A DNA stretch of 64,000 nucleotides from Nocardioides sp. (GTDB lineage: Bacteria > Actinomycetota > Actinomycetes > Propionibacteriales > Nocardioidaceae): positions 1-64,000 of the forward strand of contig NZ_JAPYPS010000007.1 of the NCBI RefSeq assembly GCF_029937575.1, in the 5' to 3' direction. Both the position numbers and the translations under genes were made by a program. Below, in pieces: positions 11,159-19,821 of the stretch; position 1 is the stretch's first letter, and the number at the start of each line of letters is the position of its first letter. Under the pieces are notes generated by a model, which saw only the letters and a program-made list of their open reading frames with translations, had not been told where the DNA came from and made no database searches.

Positions 11159-13237
11159 GTGCTGGCGGCCGCGTACCTGCTCGTCGCCGGCCTGGCCGGC
11201 TTCGCCGTCCTGACTCGAGCGCTGCCGTCGGCCCCCGCGATCGTGCGGATCCCGGGAGGCTTTCTGCTCGCGGTCGTCGTCACGTCGTGGACGACGTACG
11301 CCGTGGCCTTCACCGCCGCCGAGGTCCTCGGATGGGCCGAGCGCGCCCTGCAGCTGGGACTGATCGTCAGCACCGCCCTGGCAGGCGTCGTGCTCCTGGT
11401 GGTCGGCAGGCGGGTGCGCCCGCCGGACCTGCGGATCCCGCGGCTCGACGCCGCGCTGGCCGTCCTCGCGGTGGCCGTCTCGTGGTGGTTCATGCACTCC
11501 CGGCTGCGCCAGGAGAACGGCGAGACCCTGGTCTCGGCCAACACCTGGGGTGACCTGGGCCTGCACGGTGCGCTCTCGCGGTCGTTCTCGGTCGGCGCGA
11601 ACTACCCGACGCAGTACCCGTTCTTCGCCGGCGAGCCGATCCGCTACCACTTCGGCTTCGACTTCTTCGCCGCGATGCTCCAGGAGGGTGGGCTCTCGCT
11701 GCTGTGGTCGTTCAACCTGCCCGCGATCATCGGCTTCACCACGATGCTGCTGACGACGTTCGCCATCGCCCGGCTGCTCTTCAGCCCGGTGGCTCCGCCT
11801 CGGTGGTGGAGCGACCGCGGGGTGTGGGCCGGCCTGGTCGCCGTGGCCCTCCTGCTGACCAACCAGTCGCTGGGGTGGCTGCGCTACGTGCAGGAGGACG
11901 GCGGCGGCAGTCTCCTCACGGCGCTGCGCCCCAGCGTGCTGTGGGCGCACGAGGGCTACCTCACCGGCGGGCCCTACACCGACGACCGGATCGTCATGTT
12001 CAACACGCCCAACGCCTACCTGACCCAGACCCACCTGATCGTGGCGATGGCGCTCGTCCTGCTCCTGGTCTACGCGGTGCTCGCGCACCTGGTTGGTCTC
12101 GGCGACGGTGAGGCACCCGACAGGCGGGTGCTCGCCGGGGTGGGAGTGACCTTCGGCGTGGCCTTCTGGCTCAACGGCGTCGTGTGGCTGGCCGCCGCGG
12201 TCTTCCTCGGAGCGCTGCTGCTGCTCGGTGTGCTCGCCGCCCGGGCCGACCGGCGCCGGCTCGTGGCCTGGCTGAAGGCCGGCGCGTGGTTCGCCGTACC
12301 GGCCTTGGCGCTGGCCGTGCCGCAGGCGCTGCTGCTCAACGGGGGGAGCGCCGAGGGCGGGCTGGGGATCCATCTCGGCTACCTCACCTGCGCCTCGACC
12401 GCCTCGTCGTGCCACGGCGGAGACATGGACCTGCTGTCGGTGGCCGACTGGTGGTCGTTCGCCCAGTACTGGTGGCTCAACGAAGGCGCGTTCATCCCGT
12501 TGCTCGCGCTCGCCTTCGCACTCGGGTCGTGGCGCGACCGCCGGATCATCGCGGCGACGACCTCCGTCTTCCTGTGGGGGAGCGTCGTGCAGGTCGGTCA
12601 GGACGTCGGTGGGCAGAACCACAAGGTCTTCAACCTCTGGGAGAACCTCGCCGGCCCGTTCGTCGCGTTCGCACTCGTGATGATCTGGGTGAGCGGGGGC
12701 CGGCTGCTCCGACGCCACGCTCGCGGGATCCGCCTCCGGGGCCTGGTGGCCAGGACGACCGCCGTGTCGCTGACCGGCCTCCTGGTCGTCTCCGGCGTGA
12801 TCGACGCGATGACCGTCAAGAACGACTACGTGGTGGGCGTCTTCGGCGACGAGACCCAGCAGGAGGCGATGGACTGGATCATCGCCGAGACGCCGCTGCG
12901 CTCGACCTTCCTCACCGACTACGACCAGCTCTACTCCGCGCCCCTGCTGGCCGGACGCGGCGTCGCGCTCGGCTACTCCTCCTGGGCCTCCTCCGCCGGG
13001 TACGACGTCGCGGCGCGCCAGGAGGCGATCGCGGCGATCTACTCCGCCCCGAGCCCGGGCACCGCGTGCGCCTTGCTGGTCACCCAGCCCGTCGACTACG
13101 TCCTGGTCGGCCCGCAGGAGCGGGCCAGTCCGAGGTTCGAGCTCAACGAGGCGCTCTTCGACGGCTGGCCGGCGGAGGCGAGCTTCGGCGTGGACGCCAC
13201 GAGGACCGTGATCTACCGGGTCGCCGACGTCTGCTGA
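11159..13237 (+). CDS. large polytopic membrane protein, possible GT-C-like (DUF2298-like) enzyme
   Basis: A 692-residue integral membrane protein with around 13-15 hydrophobic segments. After four helices an extracytoplasmic loop contains TWGDLGLHGALSRSFS, YPTQYPFFAGEPIRYHFGFD and, later, FNTPNAYLTQTHLI. Acidic/histidine-rich loops between early helices resemble GT-C fold glycosyltransferases and DUF2298 membrane proteins. The C-terminal 120 residues form a soluble tail. It starts at a GTG 5 nt after ligA, with TAGAGT at 11147-11152 overlapping the ligA stop codon, so it may have its own leaderless promoter. A polyprenyl-phosphate sugar transfer role is possible but unproven. Confidence 0.6.
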   Translation: MLAAAYLLVAGLAGFAVLTRALPSAPAIVRIPGGFLLAVVVTSWTTYAVAFTAAEVLGWAERALQLGLIVSTALAGVVLLVVGRRVRPPDLRIPRLDAALAVLAVAVSWWFMHSRLRQENGETLVSANTWGDLGLHGALSRSFSVGANYPTQYPFFAGEPIRYHFGFDFFAAMLQEGGLSLLWSFNLPAIIGFTTMLLTTFAIARLLFSPVAPPRWWSDRGVWAGLVAVALLLTNQSLGWLRYVQEDGGGSLLTALRPSVLWAHEGYLTGGPYTDDRIVMFNTPNAYLTQTHLIVAMALVLLLVYAVLAHLVGLGDGEAPDRRVLAGVGVTFGVAFWLNGVVWLAAAVFLGALLLLGVLAARADRRRLVAWLKAGAWFAVPALALAVPQALLLNGGSAEGGLGIHLGYLTCASTASSCHGGDMDLLSVADWWSFAQYWWLNEGAFIPLLALAFALGSWRDRRIIAATTSVFLWGSVVQVGQDVGGQNHKVFNLWENLAGPFVAFALVMIWVSGGRLLRRHARGIRLRGLVARTTAVSLTGLLVVSGVIDAMTVKNDYVVGVFGDETQQEAMDWIIAETPLRSTFLTDYDQLYSAPLLAGRGVALGYSSWASSAGYDVAARQEAIAAIYSAPSPGTACALLVTQPVDYVLVGPQERASPRFELNEALFDGWPAEASFGVDATRTVIYRVADVC

Positions 13238-13246
13238 CGAGCCACC

Positions 13247-14416
13247 TCAGGACTCGCGGGTGACACCTCCGAGCACGAGGTCGTCCTCGACGGTCCGGGT
13301 CCGGTAGTTGGTGTCGGGGAGGACGTCGAGCTTCGCGTCGGTCTCGGCGCACTCACCCGTGGAGACGACGCAGGTCGTCACGATGCCCGGCTCGGAGACC
13401 CTGAAGAGGTCTCCGGCGCTGGTCCATCCGTAGTCGTAGCTCGCGCCGGGCACCGTCAGGGTCGCGCCCGTCTCGACGTCGTACGCCGTGGTCTCGGACG
13501 CGCCACCGCTCCCGAAGGTGTCGTCGTCGACGAACAGCACCGCCGAGGCACCGTCGGGCGACAGACTGAAGTAGCCGTAGGCGTCCGGGTTCAGGTCGGC
13601 CGAGAGCAGGGTGCGCCCGGTGGCGACGTCGACGACCGTCGGGTCCTCGCCGTAGCCCTCGATCGCGTGGCCTCCGGCGACCACCTCGCTGGTGAGGGTG
13701 TCCGACGTGCCCACGGTCGCCTCACGCCAGTCGACGGTGAGGACCGAGCTGCCGTTGCGCACGTAGACGGTGTCACCGTCGAGCGAGGCGGGGGAATAGC
13801 CCTCGGTGGCCTCGGGCAGGTCGACGGTCGCGACCTCGCTGTCGGTCGTGACGTCACGCACGTGCAGGACAGCCACACCGTCGAGTCCGTCGGGGCGGTC
13901 GACGTAGACGACGTACGGCTGGGACGGGTCGGTGGCGTGGACAATGCCCTCGGTCACGAGGGCCAGGGGCGTGACGACGCCGTCAGTTCCGACGAGGGAG
14001 AACCGCTGAGGCCCGCCCCCGTCGCTGTAGCTGTTGTCGCCGTGCCGCACCAGGACGCCCGCCGAGGTGTAGTACATCGACTTCACGGTGACGTCGTCGA
14101 TGTCGGCGACCACGTCCACGCCGGTGAGGTGGACGTCGGGTCCGATCGCGAACACGGCCCCGAGGTCCGGCGCATCGGCGCCGGCCGAGGGGGACCCGCT
14201 CGGATCGAGGGCATCGCCACGGTCGTCCGAGCCCGACGTCACCGCGAGACCGACCCCGGCGACCAGTGCCAGGGCGACGAGGCCGGTGCCGAGCCGGGCT
14301 CCGCGGCGTCGCCGGCGGAGCGTCCGGCCGCGTGTCAGCACGGTGGCCGTGGGTGCGGGTGGTACGTCGAGCAGGTCTGCCTCGGCGGTCATCAGGGCGG
14401 TGAGACGCTCAGTCAT
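13247..14416 (-). CDS. membrane-anchored beta-propeller-like protein, probable partner of the adjacent sigma factor
   Basis: A 389-residue protein with a short cytoplasmic N-terminus (about 45 residues, ending in an Arg-rich RRRRRGAR stretch), one membrane helix (LVALALVAGVGLAVTSG), and an extracytoplasmic domain rich in repeated beta-strands (such as AVLHVRDVTTDSEVATVDLP and NPDAYGYFSLSPDGASAVLF) that resembles a WD40/beta-propeller. It overlaps the sigma-factor gene by 8 nt. Gene pairs of this type are common next to SigE-family sigma factors. A role in holding or sensing for the sigma factor is inferred from architecture, since no classical zinc anti-sigma motif is visible. Confidence 0.6.
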   Translation of the reverse strand: MTERLTALMTAEADLLDVPPAPTATVLTRGRTLRRRRRGARLGTGLVALALVAGVGLAVTSGSDDRGDALDPSGSPSAGADAPDLGAVFAIGPDVHLTGVDVVADIDDVTVKSMYYTSAGVLVRHGDNSYSDGGGPQRFSLVGTDGVVTPLALVTEGIVHATDPSQPYVVYVDRPDGLDGVAVLHVRDVTTDSEVATVDLPEATEGYSPASLDGDTVYVRNGSSVLTVDWREATVGTSDTLTSEVVAGGHAIEGYGEDPTVVDVATGRTLLSADLNPDAYGYFSLSPDGASAVLFVDDDTFGSGGASETTAYDVETGATLTVPGASYDYGWTSAGDLFRVSEPGIVTTCVVSTGECAETDAKLDVLPDTNYRTRTVEDDLVLGGVTRES

Positions 14417-14927
14417 GGTGGGCTCCCAGGGTGTCGGGGACGACGGCGTCGCCGAGCAGCGCGCGCAGCCGGGCGAGGGCGTCGGAGGTCTGGCTCTTCA
14501 CGGTGCCCTCGGTGATGCCGAGGGCGTGTGCGGTGCTGGCAACGCTGAGGTCGTCGTAGTAGCGCAGCACCACCACGGCGCGTTGCCGCGGTGGGAGCTG
14601 AGCCAGGGCGGCGATGACCGCCGGACGGTCGGACGGGTCGTGGGTGACGCCCTGCTCGGGCAGCGTCTGCGTCGGACGTTCGTTGCGCCACGACTTCTTG
14701 CGGAACCACGAGCTGGCGGTGTTGATCAGAGTCGTGCGGGCGTAGCCCGGCGCCGCCTCGATGGTGCGGACCTTGGACCAGGAGGCGTAGGTCTTGGCGA
14801 GCGCGGTCTGGACGAGGTCCTCTGCCTCGGCGCGGTCGCCGAGCAGGAGGTAGGCCGTGCGGTAGAGCGAGGCCCAGGACGCCTGGACGAGCTCGCTGAA
14901 CTCGGCGTCGGATGGTGGTCGTGGCAT
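14409..14927 (-). CDS. SigE-family ECF RNA polymerase sigma factor
   Basis: A 172-residue sigma-70 group IV protein. Region 2 is SLYRTAYLLLGDRAEAEDLVQTALAKTYASW, containing the -10 recognition helix. Region 4 is ALAQLPPRQRAVVVLRYYDDLSVASTAHALGITEGTVKSQTSDAL, with the -35 HTH. The length is normal for the family, with no C-terminal extension. It is the first gene of a two-gene operon with the membrane beta-propeller protein, so activity is likely controlled from the membrane. It is divergent from rlmC. Confidence 0.93.
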   Translation of the reverse strand: MPRPPSDAEFSELVQASWASLYRTAYLLLGDRAEAEDLVQTALAKTYASWSKVRTIEAAPGYARTTLINTASSWFRKKSWRNERPTQTLPEQGVTHDPSDRPAVIAALAQLPPRQRAVVVLRYYDDLSVASTAHALGITEGTVKSQTSDALARLRALLGDAVVPDTLGAHHD

Positions 14928-15008
14928 GCGGTCTCCCCGGTGAGAGCGTGTCGGTCACCTTGTCAGATGCGATGCGGGGCACTTCGGTTGGTTGACTACG
15001 CTCATCTC

Positions 15009-16127
15009 GTGGACTGCGCCTACTTCGCCGCGGGCAGGTGCGGGTCGTGCACCGAGCTGCCGACGCCGTACGACGTGCAGTTGGACGCCAAGGAGCGCCG
15101 CTGCCGCGAGGCGCTGGCGGACCACCCGGACATCTCCGGGGTGTCCTGGTTGTCGACGGCGGCCAGTGCCACGGAGGGATTTCGCAACAAGGCCAAGATG
15201 GTCGTGGCCGGCACCCCGCAGGCACCCACGCTCGGCATCCTGGACCCGTCGGGCACCGGCGTGGACCTCAGGCTCTGCCCGTTGTACTCACCGGCCATGC
15301 ACGGCCTGCTGGAGGTGCTCTCGGAGTTTGTGGTGCGCGCCCGCCTCACGCCGTACGACGTGAGCCTGCGGCGTGGCGAGCTGAAGCACCTGATCGTCAC
15401 CGAGTCGCCGGACGGCGAGTTCCTGGTGCGCTTCGTGCTCCGCTCCACCGAGGGCGTCCCGCGGATTCGCAAGCACCTGCCTGCGCTGCTCGCCGAGCAT
15501 CCGTCTGTCGCCGTGGTCTCGGTCAACCGGCAGCCGGAGCACAAGGCGATCCTCGAAGGGCCGGAGGAGGAGATCCTCACCGATCGCCTCACTCTGCCGA
15601 TGCGGGTCAACGACCGGGTGCTGCACCTGCGCCCGCGCAGCTTCTTCCAGACCAACACCGACCTCGCGGCCACGCTCTACCGCCAGGCGTCGTCGTGGGC
15701 CGACGAGGTCGGGGCGTCGTCGGTGCTCGACCTCTACTGCGGCGTCGGCGGGTTCGCCCTGCACCTGGCCGCCCCGGGCCGCCGGGTGAGGGGGGTGGAG
15801 CTGAGCGAGGAGGCGGTGGCGAGCGCCGTGGCGACGGCGACCGAGAGCGGCCTGGCGGTCGACTTCGTGTGTGGTGACGCCACCGCGGTCGACGCCGACG
15901 CCGAGCTGGTCGTGGTCAACCCGCCACGGCGCGGCCTCGGCCCCGACCTGTGCGCGAGGCTCGAGTCGTCGTCGGCGCGCTGGGTCGTCTACTCCAGCTG
16001 CAACGTCACGAGCCTCGCGCGCGACCTGGCGCAGCTGCCGTCGTGGGTGCCGCGCCGGGCACGGGTGATCGACATGTTCGCCCACACGAGCCACTTCGAG
16101 GTGATCACCCTGCTGGAGCGTCGCTGA
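15009..16127 (+). CDS. rlmC: 23S rRNA (uracil-C5)-methyltransferase RlmC
   Basis: A 372-residue SAM-dependent RNA m5U methyltransferase with a [4Fe-4S] cluster. The GTG at 15009 places cluster cysteines at C3, C11 and C14 (DCAYFAAGRCGSC), the same numbering as the E. coli enzyme, with the fourth at C90 (RLCPLYS). This fixes the start choice. VLDLYCGVGGFAL is the SAM motif, VVNPPRRG the substrate loop, and C331 in SSCNVTSLARDL the catalytic nucleophile. TACGCT at 14997-15002 lies 6 nt before the start (leaderless). The 3' end overlaps the convergent YihY gene by 23 nt. Confidence 0.94.
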   Translation: MDCAYFAAGRCGSCTELPTPYDVQLDAKERRCREALADHPDISGVSWLSTAASATEGFRNKAKMVVAGTPQAPTLGILDPSGTGVDLRLCPLYSPAMHGLLEVLSEFVVRARLTPYDVSLRRGELKHLIVTESPDGEFLVRFVLRSTEGVPRIRKHLPALLAEHPSVAVVSVNRQPEHKAILEGPEEEILTDRLTLPMRVNDRVLHLRPRSFFQTNTDLAATLYRQASSWADEVGASSVLDLYCGVGGFALHLAAPGRRVRGVELSEEAVASAVATATESGLAVDFVCGDATAVDADAELVVVNPPRRGLGPDLCARLESSSARWVVYSSCNVTSLARDLAQLPSWVPRRARVIDMFAHTSHFEVITLLERR

Positions 16128-17046
16128 GGTCCTCGTCCGTCTCCGTGGCGGCCCTCTCCCCGGCCGCAGCGGCCTCGCGACGCACCTGCAGGACCGCGTT
16201 GAGCTCGCCCCCGACGAGCAGCGCGATGCTCAGCAGGTAGACCCAGGTCAGCAGGATGACGCCGCCGCCGAGGGCTCCGAGGACGGGGCTGCGCTCGGCC
16301 ACGACCCGGACGTAGATGCTGAAGCCGAGCGTGGCCAGCAGCCACAGGGTGGTGGTGACGAAAGCACCCGGCAGGCTGGCCCGCCACGGCGTAGGCCGGT
16401 TGGGGGCGACGTGGAAGACGAGCACGAGCCAGGCAGTGACGAGCAGGAAGAGCGTCGGGAAGCGGGCGGCGTCCCAGAACCACACGAACGTGGAGCCGAG
16501 GCCGACCACGTCGGCGACGTCCTCGCCACGACCGAGCAAGGGGCCGACGACCACGACGGCGAGGGCGACGACGACCACGACCGCGGTGGCCGCGCCGAGC
16601 AGGAGCCCGAGGCCGCGACGGCGCAGCCAGGTGCGGTGCTCCTCGATGTCGTAGGCGTGGTTGAGGGCCTCGATCACCACGGCCCAGGCCCCCGACAGCG
16701 ACACCAGGGCGCCGATCGTCGCGACCGTGAGCAGTCCGCCGTATTGCCCCGAGAGGATGGTCTCGACCGCGGTGGTGACCGAGTCGGCCTGGTTGTCGAA
16801 GATCTGGCTCAAGGCATCGGTGACCTCGACCTGGGTGCGCGCGGCGACGTCGGCGCCGGCGATGAGCTCCAGGTAGCTCAGCAACCCCGCCGCCACCAGG
16901 AGGCCCGGCAACAGGCTGAGCACGGTGAAGAAGGCGATCTCGGCGGCGAGACCCAGGACGCGGTCCTCGGCGATCTCTGCGCCCAGCTCGCGCAGCACGG
17001 ATCGGCGCCGCGGCTCACGCTCTGCGCGGTGGTCTTCGGTCGACAC
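16105..17046 (-). CDS. YihY/BrkB-family membrane protein
   Basis: A 313-residue membrane protein of the YihY/virulence factor BrkB family. A cytoplasmic N-terminus (RSVLRELGAEIAEDRVLGLA) is followed by six hydrophobic segments, including AEIAFFTVLSLLPGLLVAAG, LLTVATIGALVSLSGAWAVV with ALNHAYDIEEHRTWLRRR after it, and GGVILLTWVYLLSIALLVGGE-LNA near the end, which are the family's conserved blocks. The GTG at 17046 is chosen because upstream codons run into the divergent ars promoter. The function is unknown; the old annotation as ribonuclease BN was an error for this family. Confidence 0.88.
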   Translation of the reverse strand: MSTEDHRAEREPRRRSVLRELGAEIAEDRVLGLAAEIAFFTVLSLLPGLLVAAGLLSYLELIAGADVAARTQVEVTDALSQIFDNQADSVTTAVETILSGQYGGLLTVATIGALVSLSGAWAVVIEALNHAYDIEEHRTWLRRRGLGLLLGAATAVVVVVALAVVVVGPLLGRGEDVADVVGLGSTFVWFWDAARFPTLFLLVTAWLVLVFHVAPNRPTPWRASLPGAFVTTTLWLLATLGFSIYVRVVAERSPVLGALGGGVILLTWVYLLSIALLVGGELNAVLQVRREAAAAGERAATETDEDLSDAPAG

Positions 17047-17148
17047 GTGTCGGCTCCAGCGGCTCGTGGCGGTCAGGTCTGGGGTCCTCGACCGTAGTCC
17101 ACCGCGCGCGGTGCTGGCGGCCCTCGCTGACTTGACGGCCGTAAGTAA

Positions 17149-17179
17149 CTCAGCAACTATTGAGTCAATAACTACTGAG
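17149..17179. promoter_or_regulatory. 31-bp imperfect palindrome, probable ArsR operator
   Basis: CTCAGCAACTATTGA at 17149-17163 is mirrored around G17164 by TCAATAACTACTGAG at 17165-17179 (12 of 15 pairs). It is AT-rich compared with its surroundings and ends 11 nt before the ArsR-ArsC start, so binding would block that promoter. It resembles ArsR/SmtB 12-2-12-type operators. The assignment is by position. Confidence 0.65.
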
Positions 17180-17190
17180 CGAAAGGCGCG

Positions 17191-17892
17191 ATGATGGACG
17201 ACCTGGTCCTGCGGGCAGCCCGCCATGCGGCACTGGCCGACGTCTCGCGGCTCCGGGTCGTCGACCTGCTCGCCGTCGGAGACGCCTCGCCGCGCGAGCT
17301 GCAGGTCGAGCTCGCCATGACGTCCAACCTCCTGGCCCACCACCTCGGCGTCCTCGAGCGCGTCGGTCTCGTCGCCCGTCGGCGCTCGGAGGCCGACCGT
17401 CGACGGTCCTACGTCAGCCTCGTCGCGGCGGCGTTGCCCGGGGGCGTGGCGACGCCGCCGCTGTGGGGAGCTACGGGTGCCGGGGGCGCCGAGGGCGCCG
17501 AGGAGATTGTCTTCGTGTGTACGGCGAACTCCGCGCGGTCGCAGATCGCCGCAGCGCTCTGGAACGCCCGGCCCGGCACTCGACCGCGCGCCACCTCCGC
17601 CGGGACGCACCCCGCCGACAGCATCGCCGAGCGCGCCGTCACGGCGGCCGGAAGGCGGGGCGTGCGGCTCACCGGGCGCCCCACCGAGCTCGACGTCAGC
17701 AGCATCGGTTCGTCAGTGGTCGTCACCGTCTGCGACCGCGCCCACGAGGAGCTGGTGCGCCACGCGACGAGCGTGCACACCGCCGTCCACTGGTCGGTGC
17801 CGGACCCGGTGCGGATCGACACGGATGAGGCCTTCGAGGCCACCCTCGACGAGCTCGAGACCCGGATCGACGTCGCGACCGCCGCCTCGTGA
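17191..17892 (+). CDS. ArsR regulator fused to LMW-phosphatase-type arsenate reductase
   Basis: A 233-residue two-domain protein. Residues 1-85 are an ArsR-type winged helix (ALADVSRLRVVDLLAVGDAS...LLAHHLGVLERVGLVARRRSE). Residues 105-230 are a low-molecular-weight phosphatase/ArsC domain with the nucleophile loop FVCTANSARSQ (C110, C-x5-R), GTHPAD and a late VPDP motif carrying the conserved Asp. The fusion would couple sensing and arsenate reduction in one polypeptide. I see no cysteine pair typical of ArsR arsenite sites in the wing domain, so what it senses is unclear. It sits behind the palindrome at 17149-17179 and leads into a second arsC. Confidence 0.88.
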   Translation: MMDDLVLRAARHAALADVSRLRVVDLLAVGDASPRELQVELAMTSNLLAHHLGVLERVGLVARRRSEADRRRSYVSLVAAALPGGVATPPLWGATGAGGAEGAEEIVFVCTANSARSQIAAALWNARPGTRPRATSAGTHPADSIAERAVTAAGRRGVRLTGRPTELDVSSIGSSVVVTVCDRAHEELVRHATSVHTAVHWSVPDPVRIDTDEAFEATLDELETRIDVATAAS

Positions 17893-17987
17893 GCGGCGCA
17901 CCCCAGCACCCAACGCCCCATCAGCACCTGCCACCGCGCACACCACCGCACACACCCCCGCACACACCACCGGACGAAGGAGTCCCG

Positions 17988-18704
17988 ATGACCGACACCA
18001 GCCTCTCCCAGAGCTTGCCCCAGAACCCGGTCGAGAACCTGCCGGAAGAGGCCGGCGGCGAGATCACCCTCGACCAGCAGGTCGCGCTGCGTCGGGCCGC
18101 CTCCCGGCTGGCCGGGGAGTTCGACGGCCTGTACGGCGCCGAGACGATCGAGCGCTTCCTGACGACCTCGTACGACGAGTTCGCGGGTCGTTCGACCGTG
18201 GTCACGTTCCTGCCGCTGCTCGCCGAGCGCTTCGCCCGCCAGCGCCTGCACGCCCTGGCGCGGGTCGAGAAGCTGCACGACGACGGGCGTCCGGTGATCC
18301 TCTTCCTCTGCACGCACAACGCGGGTCGGTCCCAGATGGCGCTGGGGTTCCTGACGCACCACGTCGGTGACCGCGCGGTGGCCTGGTCGGGCGGCTCCGA
18401 GCCGGGCATCGAGGTCAACCCGGCCGCGGTGACGGCGATGGGCGAGCGCGGGATCGACATCTCCGGCGAGTTCCCGAAGCCGTGGACCGACGAGGTGGTC
18501 CGGGCTGCCGACGTGGTCATCACGATGGGCTGTGGTGATGCCTGCCCCATCTTCCCGGGCAAGGACTACCGCGACTGGGACGTCGCGGACCCGGCCGGGC
18601 AGGAGCTCGCCGACGTGCGCCAGGTCCGCGACGACGTGGAGCGCCGGGTGCTCGCGCTGCTCGGCGAGCTGGAGCTGCTGGACCCGGCAGAGGCCCGCCA
18701 GTAG
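17988..18704 (+). CDS. arsC: arsenate reductase (three-helix bundle + LMW-phosphatase ArsC)
   Basis: A 238-residue protein. The N-terminal 100 residues form a helical domain (QQVALRRAASRLAGEFDGLYGAETIERFL) seen in actinobacterial single-chain arsenate reductases. The C-terminal part is ArsC: C108 in LFLCTHNAGRSQMA, GSEPGIEVNP, and MGCGDACPIFPGKDYRDW with the second cysteine pair and the conserved Asp motif DVADPAGQ. It reduces arsenate to arsenite using a thioredoxin or mycothiol system. The ATG at 17988 follows a good GAAGGAG. The 95-nt leader after the ArsR-ArsC gene contains CACCGCACAC-type short repeats. Confidence 0.9.
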   Translation: MTDTSLSQSLPQNPVENLPEEAGGEITLDQQVALRRAASRLAGEFDGLYGAETIERFLTTSYDEFAGRSTVVTFLPLLAERFARQRLHALARVEKLHDDGRPVILFLCTHNAGRSQMALGFLTHHVGDRAVAWSGGSEPGIEVNPAAVTAMGERGIDISGEFPKPWTDEVVRAADVVITMGCGDACPIFPGKDYRDWDVADPAGQELADVRQVRDDVERRVLALLGELELLDPAEARQ

Positions 18705-18705
18705 G

Positions 18706-19821
18706 TCAGCCGTCGAGACGGCGTACGACGTCCTCGGCGGTGTCGCGAGCCGGTCGGCCGACCCCGATGAGGGTCGCCGAGGCCGGCCCGCACCAGTCGC
18801 CGTACCCGAGGAACCACAGGGGTCGACCGTCGGCGCAACGGACTGCGTTGGGTGACCCGTCCGGGGCGACGGTGACCGGATGCCCCGAGGACCGGGACAG
18901 GCCGAGCCCGTGCAGGTGACCCAGGGCCGGACGGAAGCCCGTGGCCCACACGACGGCGTCGAGCTCCACCTCACGACCGTCCTCCCAGCGCGCGCCCTGC
19001 GCGGTGAGCGCGACGGGGGGAGGCTCGGCCTGCAGGTCGCCCCGGTCGCGGGCCTCGCGCACGGGCGGGACCGCGACGATGTCGCCCAGCGAGCCGACGC
19101 CGGCGCTCTCGCGTCCGGCGGCCCGGTCGGAGACCGCTCGCGTGGCGACCTCGAAGAGCACGCGCCCGTCGACGTCGTCGGGCAGGTAGCGAGGGGGTTC
19201 GCGGGTGACCCAGTGCACCGCGGCGGCGACGTCGACGAGGTCGGCGGCGATCTGGGCGCCGGAGTTCCCGCCCCCGACGACGAGCACGCGAGAGCCCGCG
19301 AGGTCGTCGGGCCCGCGGTAGTCGCTGGTGTGCAGCTGCCGACCGGCGAAGACGTCCGCGCCGGGGAAGCTCGGCCAGAAGGGCCGGTCCCAGGTGCCGG
19401 TGGCACTGACGACCGTTCGCGCCTGCAGGTCGCCGTGGTCGGTGTGCACCTCCAGGCCGTCGCGGGTGTCCTGGACGCCCGCGACCAGCACGGGTCGTCG
19501 TACGTCGAGGTCGTAGCGGTGCTCGTAGTCGGTCAGGTAGTCGACGACGTGCGCGGCGTCGGGGTTGTCGTCGTTGCCCGTCGCGGGCATCAGGCGACCG
19601 GGGAGCGAGCTGTAGCCCGCGGGGGAGAAGAGGCGCAGGCTCGGCCACGCGTCCAGCCAGGCGCCACCGGGGCGCTCGCGCCGGTCGAGGAGCACCACGG
19701 ACAGCGGGCGCCGGCCGGCGCGGGTCCGCTCGCGCTCGGCGCGGCGCAGGTAGAAGCCGAGGGCGAGCGCGGACTGTCCGCCGCCGACGACGCAGACGTC
19801 GACGGCATCGGGCAGGCTCAC
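18706..19821 (-). CDS. FAD/NAD(P)H-dependent oxidoreductase of the arsenic locus (flavin monooxygenase-like)
   Basis: A 371-residue flavoprotein with two Rossmann motifs: VCVVGGGQSALALGFYLRR for FAD near the N-terminus and VLVVGGGNSGAQIAADL for NADPH mid-chain. VVWATGFRP near the end is the ATG motif of the flavin monooxygenase/thioredoxin-reductase superfamily. The GTG at 19821 overlaps the TGA of the upstream ArsR-ArsN gene by 4 nt, so the two are translationally coupled. Similar flavoproteins recur in arsenic islands (ArsO-like), but the reaction is unknown. It converges on arsC, with 1 nt between the two stop codons. Confidence 0.82.
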   Translation of the reverse strand: MSLPDAVDVCVVGGGQSALALGFYLRRAERERTRAGRRPLSVVLLDRRERPGGAWLDAWPSLRLFSPAGYSSLPGRLMPATGNDDNPDAAHVVDYLTDYEHRYDLDVRRPVLVAGVQDTRDGLEVHTDHGDLQARTVVSATGTWDRPFWPSFPGADVFAGRQLHTSDYRGPDDLAGSRVLVVGGGNSGAQIAADLVDVAAAVHWVTREPPRYLPDDVDGRVLFEVATRAVSDRAAGRESAGVGSLGDIVAVPPVREARDRGDLQAEPPPVALTAQGARWEDGREVELDAVVWATGFRPALGHLHGLGLSRSSGHPVTVAPDGSPNAVRCADGRPLWFLGYGDWCGPASATLIGVGRPARDTAEDVVRRLDG

